From Clostridiales bacterium (GTDB taxonomy: Bacteria; Bacillota; Clostridia; Oscillospirales; Acutalibacteraceae), in NCBI GenBank assembly GCA_022801595.1, contig JAAWSO010000001.1:124001-188000 (forward strand): a stretch of DNA of 64,000 nt, in the 5' to 3' direction. The position numbers and the translations under genes are program-made. Every line of letters starts with the position of its first letter. Positions within the stretch are counted from its first letter, which is position 1. The notes under the pieces are model-generated. The model saw only the letters and a program-made list of their open reading frames with translations, ran no database searches and had not been told where the DNA came from. This document shows, piece after piece, positions 51,750 to 60,182 of this stretch.

Positions 51750-51905
51750 TCATAATTCTCGTTTAAAATGCTCCCCGACTTCCATCAATTCACCCAGCGT
51801 AGAAATTTCCGCCCCGGACCGGAGGATAAAATCCTGAACATTCTTGGGCAAGGAGGAGAAATATTCCCGCAGTTCGGAATTTCGGGTGTAATAATTCCAT
51901 TCCAT
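51750..51905 (-). CDS. Small conserved-looking 51-residue protein
   Basis: 51 residues, MEWNYYTRNSELREYFSSLP then KNVQDFILRSGAEISTLGEL. ATG 51905 has AGGTGAT eight bases upstream; the frame is open to 52004 but the longer N-terminus is improbable. Small proteins of this type (Y-T-R-N..., SLPK.VQ, LEEL) are widespread in Clostridia, as I recall, without assigned function. No membrane helix or cysteine is present. It follows the DUF4198 gene on the same strand. Confidence 0.7.
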   Translation of the reverse strand: MEWNYYTRNSELREYFSSLPKNVQDFILRSGAEISTLGELMEVGEHFKREL

Positions 51906-52029
51906 CGCTATCACCTGGAAGTAGTATGAACCAAATCCTAGTTCGGCATAGCTGGAAAAATGCAGAAAAATATGCAGCTTCCCATTTAAAATCGAAAGCC
52001 GCATAAAATTCTAGGACGATTTCAAACAT

Positions 52030-52821
52030 TTAGTGCTCGTGGCCGTGGTGATGCTGGGTTTCTTCCATAACCCGGAAGCAATGGGAGGCAGTCAGGCTTT
52101 GGCCATCGTATTCTCCCTCTTTCTTTTGCTCTCTGCGCACTCGCGCGATCAGGCAGTAAAGACCGGATTTGTCCGGGGTGATGTGGAATTGTCCCTTTTC
52201 GTCGGAAACCACTTGGGTTTCGACCAAACCGTTTTCCGATTGATAGATCAAAACCGTTTCATTTTGAGGAGCTGGCTGATCCTCCACCATCAGTTGGAAG
52301 GTAATTTCGTGGTTAACGATGTATTTGGGGCCGGTGGTAGGCAGCAGGCTGATTGCAAGGCCTGGAATGTGATACATCTGGGTTTCGTGGTGATGTCCCA
52401 CGGAAATGCAGGTGGTCGCATATTGGCAATAGTCCAAAACCTCATCGGCGTCTGGATTTTCTACCCGGCTGCCTCTCTTGTAGCGGTCGGCGCCATACCG
52501 GGCATAGCAGTTATCATAGTGGGTGATAATGGTGTAAAAACCTTCCTGGTCAGTGTCGGCGGTCAGGTCAAACCAAAAATCGCCGCCTTCTTCCACCTTG
52601 GCTTCCACAAAGGTGCCGTCTGGGGCATAGGCGCGGTACGTCAGCTCATTCATCCGCGGCAGACCGTCTACCTCCATGTTGTGACCCCATTTCAATTTTG
52701 CCATAATTGGATCACCAGCATGGTAGTGAGAGGGATAGTATTCCAACCAACCTTCATGTCCGTAAACCAAGAGATCGGTTGTGTCGCGAACCATCTTTTT
52801 TTGTTCCATTGTATCTGTCAT
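52030..52821 (-). CDS. DUF4198-type histidine-rich protein
   Basis: 263 residues (ATG 52809 is an alternative start). It fits the DUF4198 (NikM-like) domain: LLVYGHEGWLEYYPSHYHAG, then WFDLTADTDQEGFYTIITHY and SLLPTTGPKYIVNHEITFQL. His-rich patches are SVGHHHETQMYH and the C-terminal ETQHHHGHEH. DUF4198 proteins are usually exported and linked to nickel or cobalt uptake, but no signal peptide is seen here. Metal binding, perhaps Ni2+, is inferred. It is single, with the 51-residue gene 124 bases downstream. Confidence 0.8.
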   Translation of the reverse strand: MTDTMEQKKMVRDTTDLLVYGHEGWLEYYPSHYHAGDPIMAKLKWGHNMEVDGLPRMNELTYRAYAPDGTFVEAKVEEGGDFWFDLTADTDQEGFYTIITHYDNCYARYGADRYKRGSRVENPDADEVLDYCQYATTCISVGHHHETQMYHIPGLAISLLPTTGPKYIVNHEITFQLMVEDQPAPQNETVLIYQSENGLVETQVVSDEKGQFHITPDKSGLYCLIARVRREQKKEGEYDGQSLTASHCFRVMEETQHHHGHEH

Positions 52822-52993
52822 TCCTTCCTAAATTCTTCTTTTGCCAACTTTCAGTTTATCACGTTGTCCAATATGGTTCAATTTGTTATTGATTAAATTT
52901 TTTTAATAAGAAGGGAGAAACCAAAGTTTTTGGGTACAGTTGCAAAGGAGGTTGGATTTTTTCACGTCTATTTTCCTGGACAGGCGCATAGAG

Positions 52994-53287
52994 TTAGAAC
53001 AGGTGGTTTTGATCGAAAATGAAAAAGATTCCCGCCAGGGAAAATTGAGTCAGAAAAATCACCGGCAGACCAACCATAAATTTTTTTCGGGTCGTTTTAT
53101 GGCGGATCCCAAGCATAGTCAGCCACATGGCCGGCGCTCCACCCAAAGCTCCCAGGCAAATCAGGGTAGATTCTCGGGTTCTCCATTTGTTTTTTTGCGC
53201 TTTGCGTTTGTCTGCCCAGGTGACCGCCATGGCCACGAGGTTGACGGTGAGCAAATAAAGAAAAAAAATGAGGTAATAAGTTGGCAT
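52994..53287 (-). CDS. DUF1294 membrane protein
   Basis: 97 residues. Three hydrophobic helices surround the family core WADKRKAQKNKWRTRESTLI, then GALGGAPAMWLTMLGIRHKT and KKFMVGLPVIFL. The RHKT motif is conserved in DUF1294 proteins, whose role is unknown. ATG 53287 follows AGGAG by eight bases. It is divergent from the glycosidase gene. Confidence 0.88.
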   Translation of the reverse strand: MPTYYLIFFLYLLTVNLVAMAVTWADKRKAQKNKWRTRESTLICLGALGGAPAMWLTMLGIRHKTTRKKFMVGLPVIFLTQFSLAGIFFIFDQNHLF

Positions 53288-53394
53288 GGGAAATTCTCCT
53301 GTGTGGGTCGTACAATACGGTTGACATTTGTAATATTACCTGATTTTCACAGTGGTGTCAATGTATTTTGAGAGAATCAAGAAAGGGAACATTT

Positions 53395-54672
53395 ATGATG
53401 AAAAAATTGTTTTCCACGTATTCCATTTTGGTGGCAGTTGGTGTATTGATTGTAGTCGTAATTGTCAGTATGTGGCTAAAAGGTTCTTTGAGTCAGGGGG
53501 AGAACGGTTCTGGAGTATCTTCGCTGCCCACCGCTTCCCTGACCACGGATACGTCCGACACTCCAGTGACTCCGACTGCTGCCGATGTCGAGATGAAAGC
53601 AGTGTGGGTGCCATACATGAGTTTGGACATGAGCCGGGAAACCGACCAGACGGAAGCGGGATTTCAGAAAAAATTTGATGCGATTGTGGCCGAAGTCAAG
53701 GAGAAAGGAATGAATGCATTAATTGTACAGGTGCGTCCGTTTGGGGACGCACTTTATGATTCCAAGTTGTTTCCGTGGTCCAGTATCCTCAGTGGAACCC
53801 AAGGGGTAAATCCTGGCTATGATCCGCTGAAATATATGGTATCCGCTGCCCACAAAGCAGGACTGGAAATCCATGCATGGGTCAATCCGCTGCGGATTCA
53901 AATTAAAAACAGCCCTTCAATTTTATCTCAGGACAACCCATACAATCTTTGGAAAGACGATCCAGCCAAAGCGGGCTGGACGGTGGATTGGGGAGAGACC
54001 AGCGGCAAATATTACAACCCGGCTTATGAGGAAGTTCGGAGGTATATTGCCGACGGCGTGTTGGAGATTGTAAAAAACTATGACGTGGACGGCGTCCAGT
54101 TTGACGACTATTTTTATCCCACGACCTCGGCGGAATTTGACAAGGCCGCCTATGATGCTTATTGTGCGTCCGCACAGAAAAATGGAACGCCACTCTCCTT
54201 GCTGGAGTGGCGCAAATCCAATATCAACGCCTTGGTTTCTCTCATCTACCAGGAAATCAAGGCGGTGAAGCCGAATGTAGCGTTTGGAATTTCACCCCAA
54301 GGGAATGTCCAGAATGATGAGAATATGGGGGCGGATGTGAAAACTTGGTGTTCCACTTCCGGCTACCTGGATTACATATGCCCTCAGCTTTATGTAAATT
54401 TTGAGAATGCTTATTTGCCTTTTGACGAAGGAGCCCAAACCTGGCGTGATATGGTGACCAATTCCGAAGTAAAGTTGTATTACGGAATTGGGTTGTACAA
54501 GGCCGGCTCTGATGTGGACAGTGGAACTTGGAAAAATTCCAACGACATCCTGGCCAGGCAGGTTTCCCTGGGGAGGCAGCTGAAGGGAGACGGATTCATG
54601 TTTTATTCCTATGACTATCTTAACAATCCCCATACTAAGCAGGAGGTAGAAAACGTTATGAAGGTGTTGTAA
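53395..54672 (+). CDS. DUF187/GHL10-type glycosidase, membrane-anchored
   Basis: 425 residues. An N-terminal anchor (YSILVAVGVLIVVVIVSMW) is followed by a low-complexity linker and a TIM-barrel domain. The signatures are KAVWVPYMSLDMSRE, MNALIVQVRPFGDALYDSKL, HAWVNPLRIQ, VDGVQFDDYFYP (the catalytic acid region) and YICPQLYVNFENAYLPF. This is the GHL10 (DUF187) family of extracellular glycoside hydrolases, possibly active on cell-wall glycan. ATG 53395 has AAAGGG seven bases upstream; ATG 53398 is an alternative. It is monocistronic. Confidence 0.9.
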   Translation: MMKKLFSTYSILVAVGVLIVVVIVSMWLKGSLSQGENGSGVSSLPTASLTTDTSDTPVTPTAADVEMKAVWVPYMSLDMSRETDQTEAGFQKKFDAIVAEVKEKGMNALIVQVRPFGDALYDSKLFPWSSILSGTQGVNPGYDPLKYMVSAAHKAGLEIHAWVNPLRIQIKNSPSILSQDNPYNLWKDDPAKAGWTVDWGETSGKYYNPAYEEVRRYIADGVLEIVKNYDVDGVQFDDYFYPTTSAEFDKAAYDAYCASAQKNGTPLSLLEWRKSNINALVSLIYQEIKAVKPNVAFGISPQGNVQNDENMGADVKTWCSTSGYLDYICPQLYVNFENAYLPFDEGAQTWRDMVTNSEVKLYYGIGLYKAGSDVDSGTWKNSNDILARQVSLGRQLKGDGFMFYSYDYLNNPHTKQEVENVMKVL

Positions 54673-55046
54673 GCTGGGGAGAACGAGAATCGCTAAGATT
54701 TCAAGGATAGGATGAGACAATGCAGGAAATATAGAGTTTTCACAAACTATGGTTTTTATCACGATTATCTAATTTTTAGACTGTGAAATTGTATAAGGTG
54801 CGGAAAGTTAGAACAACACAAAAAACAGTTGAAAAACAGGAAAAAAGGGAGTATATTGTTATTAAAATAAAGTATTTTAATAACAATATTATATTTAGGT
54901 GGTTATTGACAGGTTATGTAGCGGTTGGGGTACTTACTGCAGAAGATAAAATCAATAAGCTATTTAATGTTGGAACTGCGTTTAATAAAGTTTACTATGA
55001 CTGGATTCGGCAGTATATTTTAGATTTTATAGAGGGATCGAACCAG
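54673..55046. other. Intergenic with a perfect AT-rich inverted repeat
   Basis: At 54853-54889 two 17-base arms, ATATTGTTATTAAAATA and TATTTTAATAACAATAT, flank AAG and are exact reverse complements. TTGACA at 54908-54913 follows soon after and may be a -35 box, but no good -10 is seen. The arms could be an operator or a terminator-like hairpin. The rest of the stretch shows no gene. Confidence 0.5.
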
Positions 55047-55580
55047 ATGAAAAAACTAATTTTGGCATTGATAAGCGTGGGAATATTTACTTTGGTTTTA
55101 ATAGGATGTACGGAAGAGGATAGGGATGTCTTATCATCAGGGCAGGGGAGTATCCAGCTTTCCACTGCCGGTTTGTCCCCAGCCAAGCACGAAGCCAGCA
55201 GACGGAACGATCAGATTACCATGGAACTTCCCCAGCAAACCTATCCGATGGATACGGATAGAATTTCTCTCACCATTCGAAACCTGGGAACCAAAGCCGT
55301 GTCTTACGGAGCGGGCGATATTACGGTCGAGGTGGAGAAGGATGGCGTGTGGTATCTCCTTCCCTATGTCAGAGGAGAATTAGATATCAGGAATATCCCA
55401 CCGGGCTATGATAGCCAGGAAATAGTTTCCTTGCAGTATCAGGAACCGGATGATACCATCAACGGTACTGTGCCGGAAGTGGAAACCCAATCCTATGATT
55501 ACCGCCCAGGCCATTATCGGATTGGGTTTGAAACACCAGAAATGGGTTGGGCTTCCGCAGAATTTGATTTGGTGGAATAA
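55047..55580 (+). CDS. Lipoprotein with bacterial Ig-like domain
   Basis: 177 residues. The signal peptide ends in lipobox LIGC (Cys21). The rest is one beta-sandwich-like domain, ITMELPQQTYPMDTDRISLT, then AVSYGAGDITVEVEKDGVWY and YRPGHYRIGFETPEM; the YP...I...N...GxYRI pattern matches bacterial Ig-like (Big_14 type) domains. It is probably displayed on the outer membrane face. ATG 55047 follows AGAGGGA by nine bases; the open frame from 54783 is not coding. No neighbour explains its role. Confidence 0.75.
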   Translation: MKKLILALISVGIFTLVLIGCTEEDRDVLSSGQGSIQLSTAGLSPAKHEASRRNDQITMELPQQTYPMDTDRISLTIRNLGTKAVSYGAGDITVEVEKDGVWYLLPYVRGELDIRNIPPGYDSQEIVSLQYQEPDDTINGTVPEVETQSYDYRPGHYRIGFETPEMGWASAEFDLVE

Positions 55581-55598
55581 TTTCATATTACTTTATCA

Positions 55599-55648
55599 AC
55601 CCCCTGCTTTTCTTGCTTCGCAGCAGGAAAACGGGGATTCTTTTTGTG
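55599..55648 (+). terminator. Probable terminator of the Ig-like lipoprotein gene
   Basis: CCCC...GGGG and TTTTC/GAAAA arms around an inner GCTTCGCAGC-type loop, then TTCTTTTTG. The pairing is imperfect. Confidence 0.45.
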
Positions 55649-55660
55649 AATGAAAAAGTA

Positions 55661-56959
55661 TCATCCTTCTGGGATTAATAACCCGATACAGCGTTCATCT
55701 TGCAGATCGGTCAAGAGCGCCGGCAGGATGGTTCCGCCCAGGCTGCCGGAAGCTTCCACCAGTACCGGGGTGTAATTGGGGGTATAGCCTTCCCATTGAT
55801 TGGGTTTGATTTCCCGTTCAAAAAGGACTGGCTGGGTGGAACCCAGTTGGCTTTGAAAAAAAGCGCGCTGGGTCTCCTTCGTGACCGCGATCATTTCCCG
55901 GCTTCGGCGTTCCTTCACTCGGTTGGAGAGTTGATCGGGAGCGTCGCTCGCTTTCGTGCCTGGGCGGCGGGAATAGGCGAAAACATGAACCTTTGCGAAA
56001 CCGATTTCCTTGGCGAACGCCAGATTTTCTTGGAATTCCTGATCAGTTTCTCCAGGAAAGCCTACCATGATATCCGTCGTGATGGCGGCGTTGGGAAAAG
56101 CGTTGCGAAGGTTCTTCACGATGGTGCGGTACTCATCGGTGTTATAGTGGCGGTTCATCCGGCGCAAAGTGGCGTCGCATCCGCTTTGCAGGGATAAATG
56201 AAACTGAGGGCAAAGTTTTGGCTGGCTGGACAAACGGGCGATAACCGGTTCCTGAAGTTGTTCCGGTTCCAGAGAACCAAGGCGTACCCGGTCAATTCCA
56301 TCCACCGAACAAGCCGTTTCTACAGCGTCGCACAAATGCAGGCCTAAATCTTGCCCATAAGCGGAAAGGTTGATGCCGGTCAGTACGATTTCCCGATAGC
56401 CGTTTTCACTGAGACGCTGCACCTCCGCTTTCAAGTCATCCAACGGTTTGGAGCGAACCCGTCCCCGTGCATAGGGGATAATACAGTAGGAGCAGAACCG
56501 GTTACAGCCGTCTTGAATCTTGATAAAGGCGCGGGTACGATCATAGAAATTTTCTACGGTTATCGCTTCGAAGGAATCATCGGTTTGATGGGGCGCAATA
56601 TCAATGATCCGCTGACGGGTGGAGAGGTAGCGCAGAATATGCGGAAGCAGGGAAGCGCGGTTGCGGTTGCCAAGGACAATATCGGCGTCGCTGAGTTCCT
56701 CCGCTTCATCAGGAAATGCTTGGGGCATGCAGCCGGTCAGAACGATCACGGAATCGGGATGGTTGCGCCGGGCCTTGCGAAGGGTCTGGCGGACCTTATG
56801 ATCGCTGGTCGCCGTGACGGTGCAGGAATTGATCAGCACCACATCGGCTGATTCCTGTGGGCGGCTGGCTTGAAAGCCGCCTTGGATCAGTTGATTGAGC
56901 ATAGCTTGGGATTCATATTGGTTGACTTTGCAGCCCAAGGTAATGACAGAAACTTTCAT
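55661..56959 (-). CDS. mtaB: tRNA-t6A37 methylthiotransferase MtaB
   Basis: 432 residues. The N-terminal UPF0004 domain has TLGCKVNQYESQAM, INSCTVTATSDHKVRQ and VLTGCMPQA with the three Cys of an auxiliary Fe-S cluster. The radical-SAM cluster is KIQDGCNRFCSYCIIPYARG (Cys-x3-Cys-x2-Cys), and a C-terminal TRAM domain ends it. It converts t6A37 to ms2t6A in tRNAs reading ANN codons, using S-adenosylmethionine. It is a single gene. Confidence 0.96.
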   Translation of the reverse strand: MKVSVITLGCKVNQYESQAMLNQLIQGGFQASRPQESADVVLINSCTVTATSDHKVRQTLRKARRNHPDSVIVLTGCMPQAFPDEAEELSDADIVLGNRNRASLLPHILRYLSTRQRIIDIAPHQTDDSFEAITVENFYDRTRAFIKIQDGCNRFCSYCIIPYARGRVRSKPLDDLKAEVQRLSENGYREIVLTGINLSAYGQDLGLHLCDAVETACSVDGIDRVRLGSLEPEQLQEPVIARLSSQPKLCPQFHLSLQSGCDATLRRMNRHYNTDEYRTIVKNLRNAFPNAAITTDIMVGFPGETDQEFQENLAFAKEIGFAKVHVFAYSRRPGTKASDAPDQLSNRVKERRSREMIAVTKETQRAFFQSQLGSTQPVLFEREIKPNQWEGYTPNYTPVLVEASGSLGGTILPALLTDLQDERCIGLLIPEG

Positions 56960-57118
56960 GTAAAATCTCCTTGTGTGGTTGCGAGAATCGAAATTACATT
57001 GGGAAAAAGGGGAAATTCGATTGACGAAACATGGAATTTATAGTATGATGAAGAGTAATTACTTAAGATAGTATTTTTAGGAAATATTCACTGATAGGAA
57101 AAAAGGGGAAGAAGCATC

Positions 57119-57361
57119 ATGCCAAAGATGAAGGTTTTGTTATCCAGCGGACAAAAGGTCAATGATTTTGTTGCTATGGTTACGAAATATCAGTTTCCGA
57201 TTCATCTGACAACCGGTCGCTACCGGATCGACGCCAAGTCTCTAATTGGTATTTTCAGTTTGAACCTATCCAAACCGGTCACTGTGGAAGTGAGCGAGGA
57301 TGGGGAAGAAGTGGAGCGGCTCTTTGAAGAGTTGGCCATCTTTGAATATGTAAAAGAGTAA
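57119..57361 (+). CDS. HPr-family protein without the phospho-histidine
   Basis: 80 residues of HPr length and fold. The serine-phosphorylation region is kept in DAKSLIGIFSLNLSKP, which matches KSIMGVMSL of HPr. However, the active-site His15 (GIHARPA) is absent; the position reads KVNDFVA with Asn near 15. It therefore cannot take part in PTS phosphotransfer through His, but could be a regulatory HPr-like protein, as Crh is in Bacillus. The family occurs in Clostridia. It stands alone and is followed by a strong terminator. Confidence 0.85.
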   Translation: MPKMKVLLSSGQKVNDFVAMVTKYQFPIHLTTGRYRIDAKSLIGIFSLNLSKPVTVEVSEDGEEVERLFEELAIFEYVKE

Positions 57362-57383
57362 TTCTTAGCAATGCATCATCCCA

Positions 57384-57419
57384 AACAGCAGGGCGCGGTA
57401 ATGTGCCCTGCTGTTTTAT
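57384..57419. terminator. Bidirectional terminator between HPr-like and ABC-F genes
   Basis: Perfect 11-bp stem AACAGCAGGGC (57384-57394)/GCCCTGCTGTT (57405-57415) with a 10-base loop, T-run after it. Confidence 0.9.
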
Positions 57420-59345
57420 TTAGACGTCCATGGATTCAACCTGCTCCGAGAGAGTCTCCCAATTTTCCATGCAATGATCCAATTGCTGGCGCAAGGTTTG
57501 CACCTGCTCCATAATTTCCATGGCCGCCGCATAATCGGTGGAGATTTCCGGTTCTAGGAGTTTTTCCTCCAGGGAGGAAATTTCCTGTTCTATCCGGTCG
57601 ATTTCTTCTTCCGTGCGTCTCAGAGCCGAGCGAATTTTCCGTTTTTCCGCTTCCGCTTCTTTTCGGAGCTTGTAGCTGTTACCCTTGGGAGTTCGGTTAA
57701 CGGATTCTGCCGTTTGTTCTTTTGGAACTTTGGTCTGGGCAGAATAATCGTCATAATTGCCTATGTACTCTACGGTGCCAGCTTCGGTTAAGGTATAAAT
57801 TTTATCAGCCAGCTTGTTGATGAAATAACGGTCATGAGAGATCACCAACAGGGTGCCCTCATACTGTTGCAGCGCCTGTTCCAGCGCTTCACAGGAATCA
57901 ATATCCAAGTGGTTAGTCGGCTCGTCCAGCAGGAGGAAATTATTTTGTGACAACATCAGCTTGAGCAGCAACACCCGGGCGCGTTCCCCGCCGCTCAAAG
58001 TGGAAATCGGCTTAAACACGTCTTCCCCTTGAAAGAGAAAGAGGGCCAAAGCGCCCCGTGCTTCTCCTTGGGATAAGCTGGGGTAAGCGTCCCAAATCTC
58101 GTCCAGAACGGTTTTTTGCGAATCCAATCCTTCCTGGGTTTGGTCGTAATAACCAACGTCAATGCCAGCTCCCAACTTGATTTCCCCTGTGGATGGGGGG
58201 GTTTGACCAAGCAAAGTTTTAAAAAGGGAAGTTTTTCCACAGCCGTTTGGACCAAGGAGGAAAACGCGTTCTCTCCGATGGATATTGAGGTTAGCATGTT
58301 GGAAAATTTGGGTTTGATCTAGGCGGAGAGAAACTTCCTGGGCACGCAGCACATCATTGCCGCCACGGTTGCGGATAGGGAAGGAAACCTGCATAGTATC
58401 CGCAAGGCCTTGGGGGCGCTCCAGGCAGTTTTCTTTTTCCATCTTTTCCAGGGCTTTGACCCGGGAACCAACGCTGTTGGTACTACTGGAAGCGGCTAGA
58501 TTTTTTCGCACATAATCCCGCATTTTGTCAATTTTTATTTGCTGCTTTTCGTATTCCCGTTGGGCGGTTAGCTGACGTTCTTTCTTTTGCACGAGGGAAG
58601 CGCTATAGTTCCCTTTGTAAAGAAACAGCTTTCCCCGTTCCATTTCAAAAGTACGGGTTGTGATCCGGTCCAAAAAATAACGGTCATGGGAAATTACCAG
58701 AAATGCTCCATTGTAGGAGCGCAAAAAATCTTCCAACCATTCTACGGACGCAATATCCAAATGGTTGGTTGGTTCGTCTAAAAGCAAAAGGTTGGAGCCG
58801 CTAAGCAAGAGCTTGGCCAATTGTAATTTGGCTTTTTGTCCGCCGCTGAGCGCCATGACCGGTAGGGCCATTTGACTTTCGTCAAAACCCAATCCCATTA
58901 AGGCGGAACGGGCCCGCCCTCGGAAAGTCAAGCCGCCGTTGTAGACAAAAGAATCGTGGAGCTGGGCTTGCTTTTCGATCCGATCCTGCAGTTCTTGTTC
59001 GGTTAGGGAGCCGTGGCTTTGCAGCTGTTGGTTAATGTATTCCAGCTCTTCTTCCATTTGCAAAAGCGGGGCGAATACCCCCAGCACTTCCGAGAAGGCA
59101 CTTATGTCCTGATCCCGGCAGACGTGCTGTTCCATGTACCCAATGACCGTTTCCCTCGCCTGGAAAATATCTCCGTTATCCTGAGAGAGTTCCCGGGTCA
59201 AAACTTGAAAGAGGGTGGTCTTTCCGGAGCCGTTACAGCCCACCAAACCAATCCGGTCATTGTCCTGTATTTCAAAAGAGACACCGCTGAAAATAACATC
59301 GGCGCCAAATGATTTTGTTAAGTTGCTTGCGCTGAGAAGAGCCAT
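57420..59345 (-). CDS. ABC-F ATPase
   Basis: 641 residues with two ABC domains. Walker A motifs are GLVGCNGSGKTTLFQ and LLGPNGCGKTSLFKTL; signature motifs LSGGQKAKLQLAKLL and LSGGERARVLLLKLM; Walker B LLLLDEPTNHLDI occurs twice. No membrane domain is present. A C-terminal coiled coil (EEEIDRIEQEISSLEEKLLE) resembles YdiF/Uup. ABC-F proteins act at the ribosome, often as translation factors, and some give antibiotic resistance; sequence alone cannot decide here. AGGGGGAG precedes the ATG. Confidence 0.95.
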   Translation of the reverse strand: MALLSASNLTKSFGADVIFSGVSFEIQDNDRIGLVGCNGSGKTTLFQVLTRELSQDNGDIFQARETVIGYMEQHVCRDQDISAFSEVLGVFAPLLQMEEELEYINQQLQSHGSLTEQELQDRIEKQAQLHDSFVYNGGLTFRGRARSALMGLGFDESQMALPVMALSGGQKAKLQLAKLLLSGSNLLLLDEPTNHLDIASVEWLEDFLRSYNGAFLVISHDRYFLDRITTRTFEMERGKLFLYKGNYSASLVQKKERQLTAQREYEKQQIKIDKMRDYVRKNLAASSSTNSVGSRVKALEKMEKENCLERPQGLADTMQVSFPIRNRGGNDVLRAQEVSLRLDQTQIFQHANLNIHRRERVFLLGPNGCGKTSLFKTLLGQTPPSTGEIKLGAGIDVGYYDQTQEGLDSQKTVLDEIWDAYPSLSQGEARGALALFLFQGEDVFKPISTLSGGERARVLLLKLMLSQNNFLLLDEPTNHLDIDSCEALEQALQQYEGTLLVISHDRYFINKLADKIYTLTEAGTVEYIGNYDDYSAQTKVPKEQTAESVNRTPKGNSYKLRKEAEAEKRKIRSALRRTEEEIDRIEQEISSLEEKLLEPEISTDYAAAMEIMEQVQTLRQQLDHCMENWETLSEQVESMDV

Positions 59346-59444
59346 GATTTCTCCCCCTTGCCCTGATTTATTCGTATTTTTCCATTATAATCAAAAGACT
59401 GGATGAAATCAAGGGCAGAGGGGATTTTTTCGGGATGCTTCGGA

Positions 59445-59891
59445 TTACAGGTATTGTTTCATACTTTCAATATGGTTTTGTTCGCTTTGGATATATTCCT
59501 CAGCTAAATCGCGGGCGGTGCCATGAAAACCTTCGGTTTCATTGAGCTTTTTGGTCATATCCACGATTCCCATGTTGGTGCCGTTGATCATCATTTCCGC
59601 CAAATGCTGGGTGGAATCATCGGCAATGGTGTTCATCTGGATGGAACCCCACAGGCCCACCTTTTCCATCACCCCTTCTTTTTGGGGGATCTGGTGGTTT
59701 TGGGCTAACATTTGGGCGGATTTTGCAGAGATTTTTTTATAGCTGTTGCCTTGCTGGCGGATGGCATGTTTCAGGCCTTCATCTTTTACCTTTGGCATTA
59801 CCATTTGGGTCGCTTCCAAACCCATTTGCGCAGTGTGATATAGTTCTTGTAGCAAATCTGTGCTGGCGTCCTTACGTTTTTCTTTACTCAT
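59445..59891 (-). CDS. Ferritin-like four-helix-bundle protein
   Basis: 148 residues from ATG 59891; GGAGG lies eight bases before it, only one before ATG 59906. The sequence is helical throughout: STDLLQELYHTAQMGLEATQ, AIRQQGNSYKKISAKSAQML, STQHLAEMMINGTNMGIVDM and LAEEYIQSEQNHIESMKQYL. The E/H pattern recalls DUF2383 and related ferritin-like proteins, but I cannot be sure of the family. A cytoplasmic or spore role is possible. It is single. Confidence 0.72.
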   Translation of the reverse strand: MSKEKRKDASTDLLQELYHTAQMGLEATQMVMPKVKDEGLKHAIRQQGNSYKKISAKSAQMLAQNHQIPQKEGVMEKVGLWGSIQMNTIADDSTQHLAEMMINGTNMGIVDMTKKLNETEGFHGTARDLAEEYIQSEQNHIESMKQYL

Positions 59892-59962
59892 TTTGCATTC
59901 CTCCAAAAATTAATGAAATAGTAGACATTCCTATTCTTTCCCCTTGGTTCGTCATTATGTGT

Positions 59963-59991
59963 TTGAATCCGACGGAAGTTAGTGGTATAAT
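59963..59991 (+). promoter_or_regulatory. Promoter-like element in the repeat, upstream of the epimerase
   Basis: TTGAAT (59963-59968), 17 bases, TATAAT (59986-59991). The -10 lies in the dispersed-repeat string GTGGTATAATAACCTGG, also at 6919-6935, so repeat copies may act as promoters. Confidence 0.5.
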
Positions 59992-60182
59992 AACCTGGAA
60001 ATGAGGGCGGAATCTGGAATCATAATTCTGTGCTCCGGGGGCGATGATGCCCATTGCGCAATGTTTTTATGTCATATGACCGTATAAAGATGTGCGGAAG
60101 TCAGACCAAAACAGATGGAATATACGAAAGATAGATTGACTCAGTAAAAAATAGAAATGATGGACTAAAGGAGGAGTTTCCC

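Noticed and set aside
54783-55046. Longer N-terminus of the Ig-like lipoprotein
   Set aside because: It would place the lipobox 109 residues inside the protein; the frame reads through the inverted repeat and is not coding.
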